Shown: positions 7,795 to 14,634 of the stretch, piece after piece | Position numbering within the stretch: the first letter of the stretch is position 1 | Layout of the letters: every line of letters starts with the position of its first letter | NCBI GenBank assembly: GCA_002364555.1 | Contig: DEYM01000156.1 | Coordinates: forward strand, 1-14,634 | Direction of reading: 5' to 3' | Source: Phycisphaerales bacterium UBA3158 | Lineage (GTDB): Bacteria; Planctomycetota; Phycisphaerae; Phycisphaerales; SM1A02 | Length of the DNA stretch: 14,634 bases | Position numbers and translations under genes: made by a program | Notes under the pieces: generated by a model | Told to the model about the DNA's origin: nothing | The model's database searches: none | Seen by the model: only the letters and a program-made list of their open reading frames with translations

Positions 7795-9518
7795 TCGCAC
7801 CGCTTCTCCTGACGACCATCTACGCGCTTGGCGGCATCGACGCATCCGATCTGCGGGTATCCGGCAATCCACTTCTCCTGGCGCCGCGCGGTGGCGTGAT
7901 GATGGTTCCGATCGAGCGACTCTCGACCGATGATGAGTGGTCTGAAGAGATCGTGGTGCAGCTGGTGCTGACATCGGGAAGAAGAGTGGATCTTGTTGGT
8001 CACGTTGCCTGGATGGAACCAATCGTCCATGAAACAGGGTCCAGCTGGAGCCGTCCCCAATCCGCCATGACCATCCGCTCCATTCGAGTGAACGATCTCG
8101 AGGATCCGAGGGAACGCATGCGCACCGGAGCAGGACCTCAACTGCTGGTGCGACTTCCCGGAGATGGTTCAGGGAGCATGCGTATCGGGAAACGCGAGAT
8201 TCCGCTGAAATGGCTCGATGTCCCCGACTCGATGCCGCCTATCAGCGTGGGAGGCACGGAACGATCCGGCTCGCTCGAGTTCATGGACGCCTATGACAGA
8301 CCGTCCACGAAGCTTGCACTGGAATGGTGGCGGTGGGAACTGCTGGCTGAACGCCTGGGGCTGGAGCCCCCTGCGCGGACATTCGATTCGATCTACGAGC
8401 AGATGGCCGCAGATCATGTCGCATCGATCTGGCGGATCGCGATGACTCGTCTCAACAAGGCCAGTCGAGGCGTCGCGGCCAAGTGCCGGGATCTGCTGAC
8501 GGAGACATGTACGGATGATGGTGTCTCGATCGCGGCATGGATCACCAATCCAGCGAGCATCAACAACCTGCTTCAGATCGTCCTTGGTTCAAAGGACGAC
8601 GACGACGCGACGATGGCCAATGCCGCGCTGGGTTGGGCCGATGAGCAGATCAATCAGTTCACGTGGATTCAACAACCATATGGAACATCGGTGAACATCC
8701 AGATCGCCAATCCGGGACACGACAGAATCCTGACCGAACTGGTCTGGAGCAGTGGTGATGATGTGCCTCTCGGCATTCGCCTCGAACCACATGACGTGAC
8801 GGGAGTGAATGTCGATCGAACACCCAACACGATGGCCGCCCCCTTCTCGAGAATGGATATCCTCAACATCGTCCTGAAGGATCATGTACAGAAATTCTCA
8901 CTGGGCGACGATGTCATTCGAGCCAAGCCGCCGGGGCCGATCCTGGGGCCATTCGCTCCCGCATGGACACTCGGGAATGTTCGAACGAGAGAGACTCCGG
9001 AAACAGCACCTGATCGAGTCAGTTGGATTCAACTCAGAAGAATCAAGGATTCGTGGGAACTCTACATCGAATGTCTGACACCGGATATCGCCGATCAGCC
9101 GGACCAACCGTTGCCTGATCGGCTCGACGACCTGAATCGGATGAGAGGGATCGAAGCCGTGACCATATTGGTCGGCGCAAGTGGTTCCGATCGAGAGTGG
9201 CCTGAACATCGCATCGTCATCACCTCGGATGAATGGCGAACCTACTCCGGCTCTGATTCGAGCACGCTTGAAATCGGGATACGCCGACAGGATGACCGCT
9301 GGTTTGCCAACATGAGAATTCCGTCGTCATGGCTTTCGGATGGTCTGGAGGACCTGAAGATCGCCGCCATCCGAACACATGGTGGCGATGATTCGTTCGA
9401 AACGGCTCCGACACCATGTGTGCCATGGGATCTGGATCCCAAACCCGCCTACATCGATCTCGATGCATGGGACATGGACGACGAACCTTCGCTTCGCGGC
9501 GCACGCAACATCCGGTGA
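7791..9518 (+). CDS. Uncharacterised exported protein coupled to gmk
   Basis: I do not recognise this 575-residue protein. The N-terminus MIAPLLLTTIYALGGIDA is hydrophobic and reads as a short signal peptide without basic residues, so export is likely but not certain. Residues about 20-130 look beta-rich, about 180-300 helical (EWWRWELLAERLGLEPPARTF and onward), and about 395-575 beta-rich again. The last part (WELYIECLTPDIAD, then VTILVG, then DDRWFANMRIPSSWL, then AAIRTHGGD) recalls the beta-sandwich style of CBM9/DOMON-like carbohydrate- or ligand-binding domains. That is a resemblance by eye only. No catalytic motif was spotted. Its ATG overlaps the gmk stop (ATGA), a firm start, and its stop lies 11 bases from the convergent MoxR stop. 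A role unrelated to nucleotide metabolism is likely. Confidence 0.8.
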   Translation: MIAPLLLTTIYALGGIDASDLRVSGNPLLLAPRGGVMMVPIERLSTDDEWSEEIVVQLVLTSGRRVDLVGHVAWMEPIVHETGSSWSRPQSAMTIRSIRVNDLEDPRERMRTGAGPQLLVRLPGDGSGSMRIGKREIPLKWLDVPDSMPPISVGGTERSGSLEFMDAYDRPSTKLALEWWRWELLAERLGLEPPARTFDSIYEQMAADHVASIWRIAMTRLNKASRGVAAKCRDLLTETCTDDGVSIAAWITNPASINNLLQIVLGSKDDDDATMANAALGWADEQINQFTWIQQPYGTSVNIQIANPGHDRILTELVWSSGDDVPLGIRLEPHDVTGVNVDRTPNTMAAPFSRMDILNIVLKDHVQKFSLGDDVIRAKPPGPILGPFAPAWTLGNVRTRETPETAPDRVSWIQLRRIKDSWELYIECLTPDIADQPDQPLPDRLDDLNRMRGIEAVTILVGASGSDREWPEHRIVITSDEWRTYSGSDSSTLEIGIRRQDDRWFANMRIPSSWLSDGLEDLKIAAIRTHGGDDSFETAPTPCVPWDLDPKPAYIDLDAWDMDDEPSLRGARNIR

Positions 9519-9529
9519 TGTCGATATCT

Positions 9530-10504
9530 CTAGGAACCGAATTCCACTTCGGCAGGCAGCGTGTCGATGATGTTCTGCAGAACATCATCCGTGGAGATGC
9601 CCTCCGACTCGGCTTCGAAATTCAGGATGCAGCGATGTCTCATCGCTGGAAGCACGGCAGTCCGGATATCCTGATGCTCCAGTTGTGATCGACCGTCCCG
9701 ATGAGCCCTGACCTTTCCAGCAAGTACCAGCGTCTGGGCAGCGCGTGGCGAGGCGCCCATGCGGAAGTATCGCTCGACCTGAGGATTGGCCAGAGGGCCG
9801 CCTGGATGAGTCGCCAGCACACAACGCACGGCGTAATCCTGAACCGACGCCGGAACGATCATCGATCGGATCGTTTTCTGATGCTCCAAGATGGTCTTGC
9901 CGTCGAGGACGCGCTCGATCGAGATGGCCTCGTTCGATGTCGTTCTATCGAGGATTTCACTCATCTGTTCACGAGTGGAGTAACCGACCACAAGCTTGAA
10001 GAAGAAACGGTCCAACTGCGCTTCCGGGAGTGGATAGGTGCCTTCCTGCTCGACCGGATTCTGGGTTGCCATGACGAAGAAGGGCTTGTCGAGGAGATGG
10101 GTGTCCCCACCGACCGTCACGGACTTCTCCTGCATCGCTTCAAGCAACGAGGACTGGGTCTTCGGAGTAGCCCGATTGATCTCATCGGCCAGAACGATCT
10201 GGGAGAAGATCGGACCTTTTCGGAAGGTGAATTCCCTTCCTCCATCACCTTCCACGACGATGGTGGTACCGGTCACGTCCGCGGGCATCAGGTCAGGAGT
10301 GAACTGGATTCTCGAGAAGTCGAGATGCATCGCCTCGGACAGTGTCTTGACCAGAAGCGTCTTGCCCAGACCCGGTACGCCTTCAAGCAGGACATGTCCG
10401 CCGGAAAAGAGACACGTCAAGACACCTTCGACGACCTCGTCATGGCCGACGACCGCCTTGCCGATCTCGTTTCGAAGTCGATCCCAGTCGTCCTTGAAAG
10501 TCAT
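9530..10504 (-). CDS. MoxR-family AAA+ ATPase
   Basis: This 324-residue AAA+ ATPase belongs to the MoxR group, chaperone-like enzymes that usually activate or assemble partner complexes containing von Willebrand A proteins. Walker A is GVPGLGKT (42-49), Walker B IVLADEIN (103-110) and sensor 1 ATQNP (146-150), followed by the typical EGTYPLPEAQLDRFFF. The arginine-rich small domain contains GASPRAAQTLVLAGKVRA. The ATG at 10504 has GGAG 9 bases upstream; a GTG at 10510 would add two residues. The usual partners (DUF58, vWA and transglutaminase-like genes) do not follow it: the downstream neighbour is convergent. It starts 30 bases after the stop of the outer-membrane protein gene, so the two are likely co-transcribed. 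Confidence 0.95.
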   Translation of the reverse strand: MTFKDDWDRLRNEIGKAVVGHDEVVEGVLTCLFSGGHVLLEGVPGLGKTLLVKTLSEAMHLDFSRIQFTPDLMPADVTGTTIVVEGDGGREFTFRKGPIFSQIVLADEINRATPKTQSSLLEAMQEKSVTVGGDTHLLDKPFFVMATQNPVEQEGTYPLPEAQLDRFFFKLVVGYSTREQMSEILDRTTSNEAISIERVLDGKTILEHQKTIRSMIVPASVQDYAVRCVLATHPGGPLANPQVERYFRMGASPRAAQTLVLAGKVRAHRDGRSQLEHQDIRTAVLPAMRHRCILNFEAESEGISTDDVLQNIIDTLPAEVEFGS

Positions 10505-10534
10505 GTTCACTGGCTCCAGCTGGAGAAGGGGGAT

Positions 10535-11533
10535 TCAGAAGCGGACAGCACCCTGGAAGCCGATCACTGGTGCCGGCTTGTAGTTGTCGGCATAGACGTC
10601 CTGGGATGCCGCATTGGTGGATTTGATGCGTCCATAGACGGTGGCACCCGCATAGAAGGTCAGCGAGACATCTTCAGTGGGTTCCCATGAAAGATAGAAC
10701 GTGAGTGGCAGCGTCTCGGTCGTGCCCACACCATTGGGAAGCGGACCTGAATCATCAAGCCTGAAACGTTCGTAATCGAAGACGGCCGCGATACCGACAT
10801 CGAGATTCTCGTTGAGTTCGTAGACGAGTTCGGCACCGGACTGATTCGCCCAACCGGTGGTCAGACGCGTATCGAAACTCAGCCGGTCGGTGATCTGCCA
10901 GTCCACGATGATGATCGGATAGAACAGGGCATCGTCCTCGAGCTGGGAACGAATACCCACACCACCACCGAGCGTCAGATTCTCGGAGAAGGTGTAGGCG
11001 AAGGCGCCGACTCCCCCGCCGATCAATCCATCGTTCCAGTCGCCACCCTCCTCGACGGCCCACATGGCCTGACCACCACCGAGAACCATCCAGTTGTCGT
11101 CGATTCGCCAGTTGAAGCCGAGATTGATCTGGGCGGTGTTGATGTTGTTGAAGGGTGCGACGACATCCTGGAACGTCCAATGGTCGAGCTGATACCGCCA
11201 ACCAAGCGACATGCTGAAGCCCTTGGCCACCGGGACAGTGACCTTGCCGTCGGTATGGAAACGTCCATGAGCCAGTCGTCCGCCTTCATCGAGGCTCGAC
11301 TTGAACTGCCAGGTGTAGCCGGCATCGAAGGAGAGCGAGGTATTGAACTTCATCTCCGGTTCCTGTCCGAGACCCGCGGGAGCCACATCGACAGGTGGTG
11401 TCTGGCCATCGGCTTCCTGTTGCGCGATCGATGGGATGTCGTCCGTTGTCGAATCCTGAAAACTCAGAACCGGCAGCGCCATCACTGATGGATCTGCTCC
11501 AAGGACCAATGCACTGAACATGACTGAAAGCAT
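10535..11533 (-). CDS. Outer-membrane beta-barrel protein, possibly DUF6268-like
   Basis: This is a 332-residue exported protein. A signal peptide (MLSVMFSALVLGADPSVMA) is followed by a Pro/Gln/Asp-rich linker to about residue 60. About 270 residues of amphipathic beta strands with alternating aromatic residues come next (NTSLSFDAGYTWQF, FSMSLGWRYQLDHW, AQINLGFNWRIDD, LTLGGGVGIRSQL, DVGIAAVFDYERF, SLTFYAGATVYG), and the protein ends in VRF. The terminal Phe and strand pattern indicate an outer-membrane barrel. The style resembles barrels annotated DUF6268 in planctomycetes, but I cannot confirm this. The start at 11533 is fixed by AGGAG; the frame is open to 11923, but that part is antisense-like sequence inside nusG. 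It lies downstream of nusG and upstream of the MoxR gene. Transported substrate unknown. Confidence 0.85.
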   Translation of the reverse strand: MLSVMFSALVLGADPSVMALPVLSFQDSTTDDIPSIAQQEADGQTPPVDVAPAGLGQEPEMKFNTSLSFDAGYTWQFKSSLDEGGRLAHGRFHTDGKVTVPVAKGFSMSLGWRYQLDHWTFQDVVAPFNNINTAQINLGFNWRIDDNWMVLGGGQAMWAVEEGGDWNDGLIGGGVGAFAYTFSENLTLGGGVGIRSQLEDDALFYPIIIVDWQITDRLSFDTRLTTGWANQSGAELVYELNENLDVGIAAVFDYERFRLDDSGPLPNGVGTTETLPLTFYLSWEPTEDVSLTFYAGATVYGRIKSTNAASQDVYADNYKPAPVIGFQGAVRF

Positions 11534-11541
11534 GGGGATCA

Positions 11542-11546
11542 CTCCT
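11542..11546 (-). promoter_or_regulatory. Shine-Dalgarno AGGAG of the outer-membrane protein
   Basis: AGGAG lies 8 bases before the ATG at 11533. This start puts the signal peptide at the N-terminus and removes about 130 implausible residues that would overlap nusG. Confidence 0.8.
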
Positions 11547-11573
11547 GTGTGACTAGGACGATAGCGGATAACA

Positions 11574-11589
11574 CCCCGATCGTGCGGGG
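11574..11589 (-). terminator. Weak hairpin after nusG
   Basis: On the minus strand CCCCG and CGGGG pair around a 6-base loop (CACGAT), followed by TGTTATCC rather than a real T-run. It lies between nusG and the outer-membrane protein gene and may attenuate transcription leaving the nusG operon. Five pairs without a clean U-tract make it weak. Confidence 0.3.
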
Positions 11590-11591
11590 GC

Positions 11592-11614
11592 TTGAATAGC
11601 TGTGTTCTATTGAA
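11592..11614. repeat. Imperfect inverted repeat TTGAATAG / CTATTGAA
   Basis: Two 8-base arms separated by 7 bases (CTGTGTT) pair at 7 of 8 positions. The element lies 22 bases past the nusG stop and about 60 bases before the outer-membrane protein start. It could be a regulator-binding site or part of a terminator together with the adjacent CCCCG hairpin. Chance occurrence is possible. Confidence 0.35.
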
Positions 11615-11636
11615 CGCCTGTTGATGCGAGAGAGGA

Positions 11637-12356
11637 CTATTCCTCGGCCTTGGCGATCTGCCAGTACTCGAGTTCCACAGGTGCCTGACGACCGAAGATG
11701 GTGACCAGAACACGGACCAGGCCACGTTCCGGAAGTACCTCGTCGACCGTTCCTTCGTAGTTCTCGAAGGGGCCTTCCTTGATCGTGACGGAATCGCCGG
11801 GGGCGAATTCCATGCGAACAGTCGGCTCTTCCTCGGGCATCTTGGAATCGTGGAGCATCTTCTCCACTTCACCCGGTGACATCGGCGTGGGACGCCCAGC
11901 AGTACCGACGAAGTCGCCGACACCAGTGGTTTCCTTGATCAGGAAGAAGACATCCTGGGGAATACGACCATCCGGCTCCAGCCGCATCTCCACGAAGATG
12001 TAGCCGGGATACAGTTTGGTCTCGGTGATTCGTTGCTTGCCGCCCTTGAGTGTGCGGGTCTTCTCGGTCGGAACCATGATTCGGCCGACACGCTGTTCCA
12101 GACCTTCGATCTGGACCTTCTTCTGAAGCGTGTCTCGAACAGCATTCTCCTTGTTGGAGGCAACACGAAGAACAAACCAGTCCATCCCCTCGCGATACAT
12201 GGGCATATCGACGGCTGGATCGAATGCCTCGGCATCGACATTGTCGACTTCCTGTGACGCTACGTCATTCGTAGCCGCCGTAGCCTCGGCCGCCGCATCG
12301 TCTGCGCCGTTCGAAACAGGCTCGTCATTGGTCACCATCTGGTTCTGCTCGGACAT
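11637..12356 (-). CDS. nusG: Transcription elongation/antitermination factor NusG
   Basis: NusG binds RNA polymerase and links it to Rho or the ribosome. The 239-residue protein has a normal NGN domain (about 59-166: WFVLRVASNKENAVRDTL, then TETKLYPGYIFVEM, then TTGVGDFVG) and a C-terminal KOW domain (184-235: FAPGDSVTIKEGPFENYEG, then VTIFGRQAPVELEYWQI). An N-terminal extension of about 55 residues, rich in Ala, Asp and Glu and low in complexity, precedes the NGN domain; the E. coli protein lacks it. The start is supported by a very strong SD (GGAGGAGAG). It lies 57 bases after secE, as usual, but no rplK follows. Confidence 0.98.
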   Translation of the reverse strand: MSEQNQMVTNDEPVSNGADDAAAEATAATNDVASQEVDNVDAEAFDPAVDMPMYREGMDWFVLRVASNKENAVRDTLQKKVQIEGLEQRVGRIMVPTEKTRTLKGGKQRITETKLYPGYIFVEMRLEPDGRIPQDVFFLIKETTGVGDFVGTAGRPTPMSPGEVEKMLHDSKMPEEEPTVRMEFAPGDSVTIKEGPFENYEGTVDEVLPERGLVRVLVTIFGRQAPVELEYWQIAKAEE

Positions 12357-12362
12357 TCAATA

Positions 12363-12371
12363 CTCTCCTCC
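12363..12371 (-). promoter_or_regulatory. Strong Shine-Dalgarno GGAGGAGAG of nusG
   Basis: This purine run ends 6 bases before the nusG ATG at 12356 and is the strongest ribosome binding site in the window. It confirms that the acidic N-terminal extension is translated. Confidence 0.8.
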
Positions 12372-12413
12372 GCAGGCGCAGGCAAGATAATCATGCCCCC
12401 CGCGATGCCGGTA

Positions 12414-12821
12414 TCAGGACTGGAGAACGCCAGTCACCCTGAAGATCATGGCAAAGACGACATCAACGCCCCAACAGAACAACGCGACGATGAGAGTCAG
12501 TCCAATGACCGCCATCGTTGAACGTGTCAGTTCCGCCTTGCTGGACCAGTTGACCTTCTTCATCTCACCTTCTGTGGCGATCATGAAGTCAACGGATCCA
12601 GTCTTCACACCGATCAACCAGTACCCAAGTATGCCGAATATCGCGGCCGCTACGAGGATTCCGATGACCTGGGCATAGGTCGATTCAATACCGAAATCAA
12701 TTGTTTCAATCTGCTTCCAGAGCCAGATCAGACCCAGTGCAACAATGACGCCAAGGCCGATGGCCGACATCAGTCGCACCCAGTAGCCCTGCCCGGTCTT
12801 GTAGATTCCCTTGCTGCTCAT
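12414..12821 (-). CDS. secE: Preprotein translocase subunit SecE, three-TM form
   Basis: SecE is the essential clamp subunit of the SecYEG channel in the inner membrane. The 135-residue protein has three likely membrane helices at about 15-36, 49-71 and 103-127. The SecE core is the amphipathic segment EGEMKKVNWSSKAELTRST (84-102) plus the last helix. Most bacteria have only the final helix (60-70 residues), so this is the long form known from E. coli. The ATG at 12821 is chosen for its GGAG 6 bases upstream; a frame reaching 12899 would run into tRNA-Trp. The gene lies 51 bases after tRNA-Trp and before nusG, the canonical order. Confidence 0.96.
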   Translation of the reverse strand: MSSKGIYKTGQGYWVRLMSAIGLGVIVALGLIWLWKQIETIDFGIESTYAQVIGILVAAAIFGILGYWLIGVKTGSVDFMIATEGEMKKVNWSSKAELTRSTMAVIGLTLIVALFCWGVDVVFAMIFRVTGVLQS

Positions 12822-12842
12822 ATTCTGCTCCGCTCTGACTGG

Positions 12843-12860
12843 ACCCACCCACGGGCGGGT
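12843..12860 (-). repeat. Hairpin between tRNA-Trp and secE
   Basis: Minus-strand ACCCGCC and GGTGGGT can pair (7 pairs, one G-U) around CGTG. The stem lies 12 bases beyond the tRNA 3' end and about 21 bases before the secE start. No U-run follows, so it is more likely an RNA-processing or stability element than a terminator. Confidence 0.5.
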
Positions 12861-12872
12861 ATTCGAATCCAA

Positions 12873-12945
<73 letters not shown>

Positions 12946-12955
12946 TCAGCCACAA

Positions 12956-12979
12956 GCCTCACCCCTTGCGGGGTGAGGC
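12956..12979 (-). terminator. Perfect 10-bp hairpin with GCAA tetraloop between rpmG and tRNA-Trp
   Basis: Minus-strand GCCTCACCCC, GCAA, GGGGTGAGGC forms ten uninterrupted pairs closed by a GNRA tetraloop. It lies 11 bases after the rpmG stop and 10 bases before tRNA-Trp. What follows is TTGTGGCTGA rather than a U-tract, so strict termination is doubtful. It may protect the 3' end of the tuf-rpmG transcript or guide cleavage that frees the tRNA. Confidence 0.6.
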
Positions 12980-12990
12980 CATGGCGATTG

Positions 12991-13170
12991 TCACTTTCGC
13001 TTGATCTTGTGCAACGTGTGCTTGCGAAGACGTGGGCTGTACTTCTGGAAGCCGGCCTTGACCTTCTCGTCGATGCCACCCTTGACCCTGATGCTCGTGC
13101 GGTAGTTCAAATCACCGTTTTCCGAACACTGGAGCCAAACGTACTCTCGGTCTGTTGACTTCTTTGCCAT
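12991..13170 (-). CDS. rpmG: Large-subunit ribosomal protein bL33
   Basis: A 59-residue gene: MAKKSTDREYVWLQCSEN at the start, SPRLRKHTLHKIKRK at the end. The basic C-terminal R-K-H-T-L-H-K is the hallmark of bL33, and its place between tuf and secE is the usual one. bL33 sits near the E site of the 50S subunit. Only one Cys remains (residue 15) where zinc-binding forms have four, so this is the zinc-free (C-minus) type. Relative to short bL33 it has a few extra residues around NGDLNYRTSIRVKGG. It starts 28 bases after the tuf stop. Confidence 0.93.
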   Translation of the reverse strand: MAKKSTDREYVWLQCSENGDLNYRTSIRVKGGIDEKVKAGFQKYSPRLRKHTLHKIKRK

Positions 13171-13198
13171 AACCCTGAATCTCCGTCAAATCCTGTTG

Positions 13199-14395
<1,197 letters not shown>

Positions 14396-14470
14396 CGGTC
14401 TTGTCTCCGTCTATCGCCATGTCCCTGGTTCGACGTGTTGTCCAACCGGGCTTTCCTACCGAAACTGAGC

Positions 14471-14490
14471 GACGACCCTCTCGGGACGCC
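14471..14490 (-). promoter_or_regulatory. Hairpin with GAGA tetraloop in the tRNA-Thr/tuf gap
   Basis: Minus-strand GGCGTCCC and GGGTCGTC can pair around GAGA (a GNRA loop): three G-C pairs, one U-U mismatch, then four more pairs including one G-U. It sits in the 168-base gap before tuf, which holds no other gene or tRNA I can see. It could be a processing site or a leader element controlling tuf. Confidence 0.4.
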
Positions 14491-14563
14491 GAACTACCGG
14501 AGCAGATCACAGATCCACTCCTCTTGGACACCGTCACGGACCACCCGTTCCACCTGTCCGACA

Positions 14564-14634
14564 AGCCACCGACGGGACTTGAACCCGTGACCTCACCCTT
14601 ACCAAGGGTGTGCTCTACCACTGAGCTACGGTGG
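14564..14634 (-). tRNA. trnT: tRNA-Thr (anticodon GGT), lacking one 5' base at window edge
   Basis: The cloverleaf is complete except for the first base, which falls just outside the window. The acceptor is (G)CCACCG with CGGTGGC, D stem GCTC/GAGC, anticodon stem CACCC/GGGTG with loop TTGGTAA (anticodon GGT), and T stem ACGGG/CCCGT with loop TTCAAGT. The discriminator is T and no CCA is encoded. A threonine tRNA just upstream of tuf is part of the conserved tufB-type cluster, where tRNAs and tuf are often co-transcribed. Confidence 0.95.

Noticed and set aside
9701..10690. Plus-strand frame of 329 codons opposite the MoxR gene
   Set aside because: Antisense to a clear AAA+ ATPase and to the end of the barrel gene; no recognisable protein features.
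11534..11923. N-terminal extension of the outer-membrane protein frame into nusG
   Set aside because: The extra 130 residues are Arg/Ser-rich out-of-frame nusG sequence; a good SD and signal peptide set the start at 11533.

Overview
The window looks like chromosomal DNA of a free-living, Gram-negative-type bacterium, most likely a planctomycete of the Phycisphaerae kind. This is an inference from protein style, not a search. The pointers are a PSP1/RicT-like protein with extra cysteines, several exported proteins of no recognised family, an outer-membrane barrel ending in Phe, an orphan MoxR ATPase, and many genes with weak or no Shine-Dalgarno (SD) sequence. There is no phage, transposon, CRISPR or plasmid signal. 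The content is core genome with lineage-specific genes between the housekeeping genes.

Layout, left to right. (1) 1-4198, minus strand: a run of three genes transcribed leftward. They are a UrtA-like periplasmic binding lipoprotein, a transmembrane methyl-accepting chemotaxis protein (MCP) that overlaps it by 4 bases, and, after a 155-base gap, a PSP1/RicT-like protein cut by the window edge. (2) 4261-4815, plus: a small HD-domain hydrolase, divergent from the binding protein. (3) 4822-7120, minus: the ribosome-assembly GTPase Der, followed by an exported protein with a tryptophan repeat of about 22 residues. (4) 7183-9518, plus: guanylate kinase (gmk), divergent from der, overlapping by 4 bases a 575-residue exported protein of unknown function. 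(5) 9530-14634, minus: a translation/secretion cluster tRNA-Thr, tuf, rpmG, tRNA-Trp, secE, nusG, then a beta-barrel outer-membrane protein and an orphan MoxR ATPase.

How the genes fit together. The right-hand cluster is the classic bacterial tuf-secE-nusG neighbourhood with its tRNAs still embedded, but ribosomal protein genes (rplK, rplA and so on) do not follow nusG as they usually do. The binding-protein/MCP pair looks like a translationally coupled two-part sensor for a small nitrogenous ligand such as urea or an amide; no permease or ATPase genes accompany it here. Der and Gmk are a head-to-head housekeeping pair, each followed by an uncharacterised exported protein.

The best candidates for something undescribed are the binding-protein/MCP pair, the Trp-repeat exported protein, and the exported protein coupled to gmk. 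No stretch longer than 300 bases lacks a gene; the longest gaps are 14396-14563 (tuf leader, with one hairpin) and 667-821 (nothing convincing seen).
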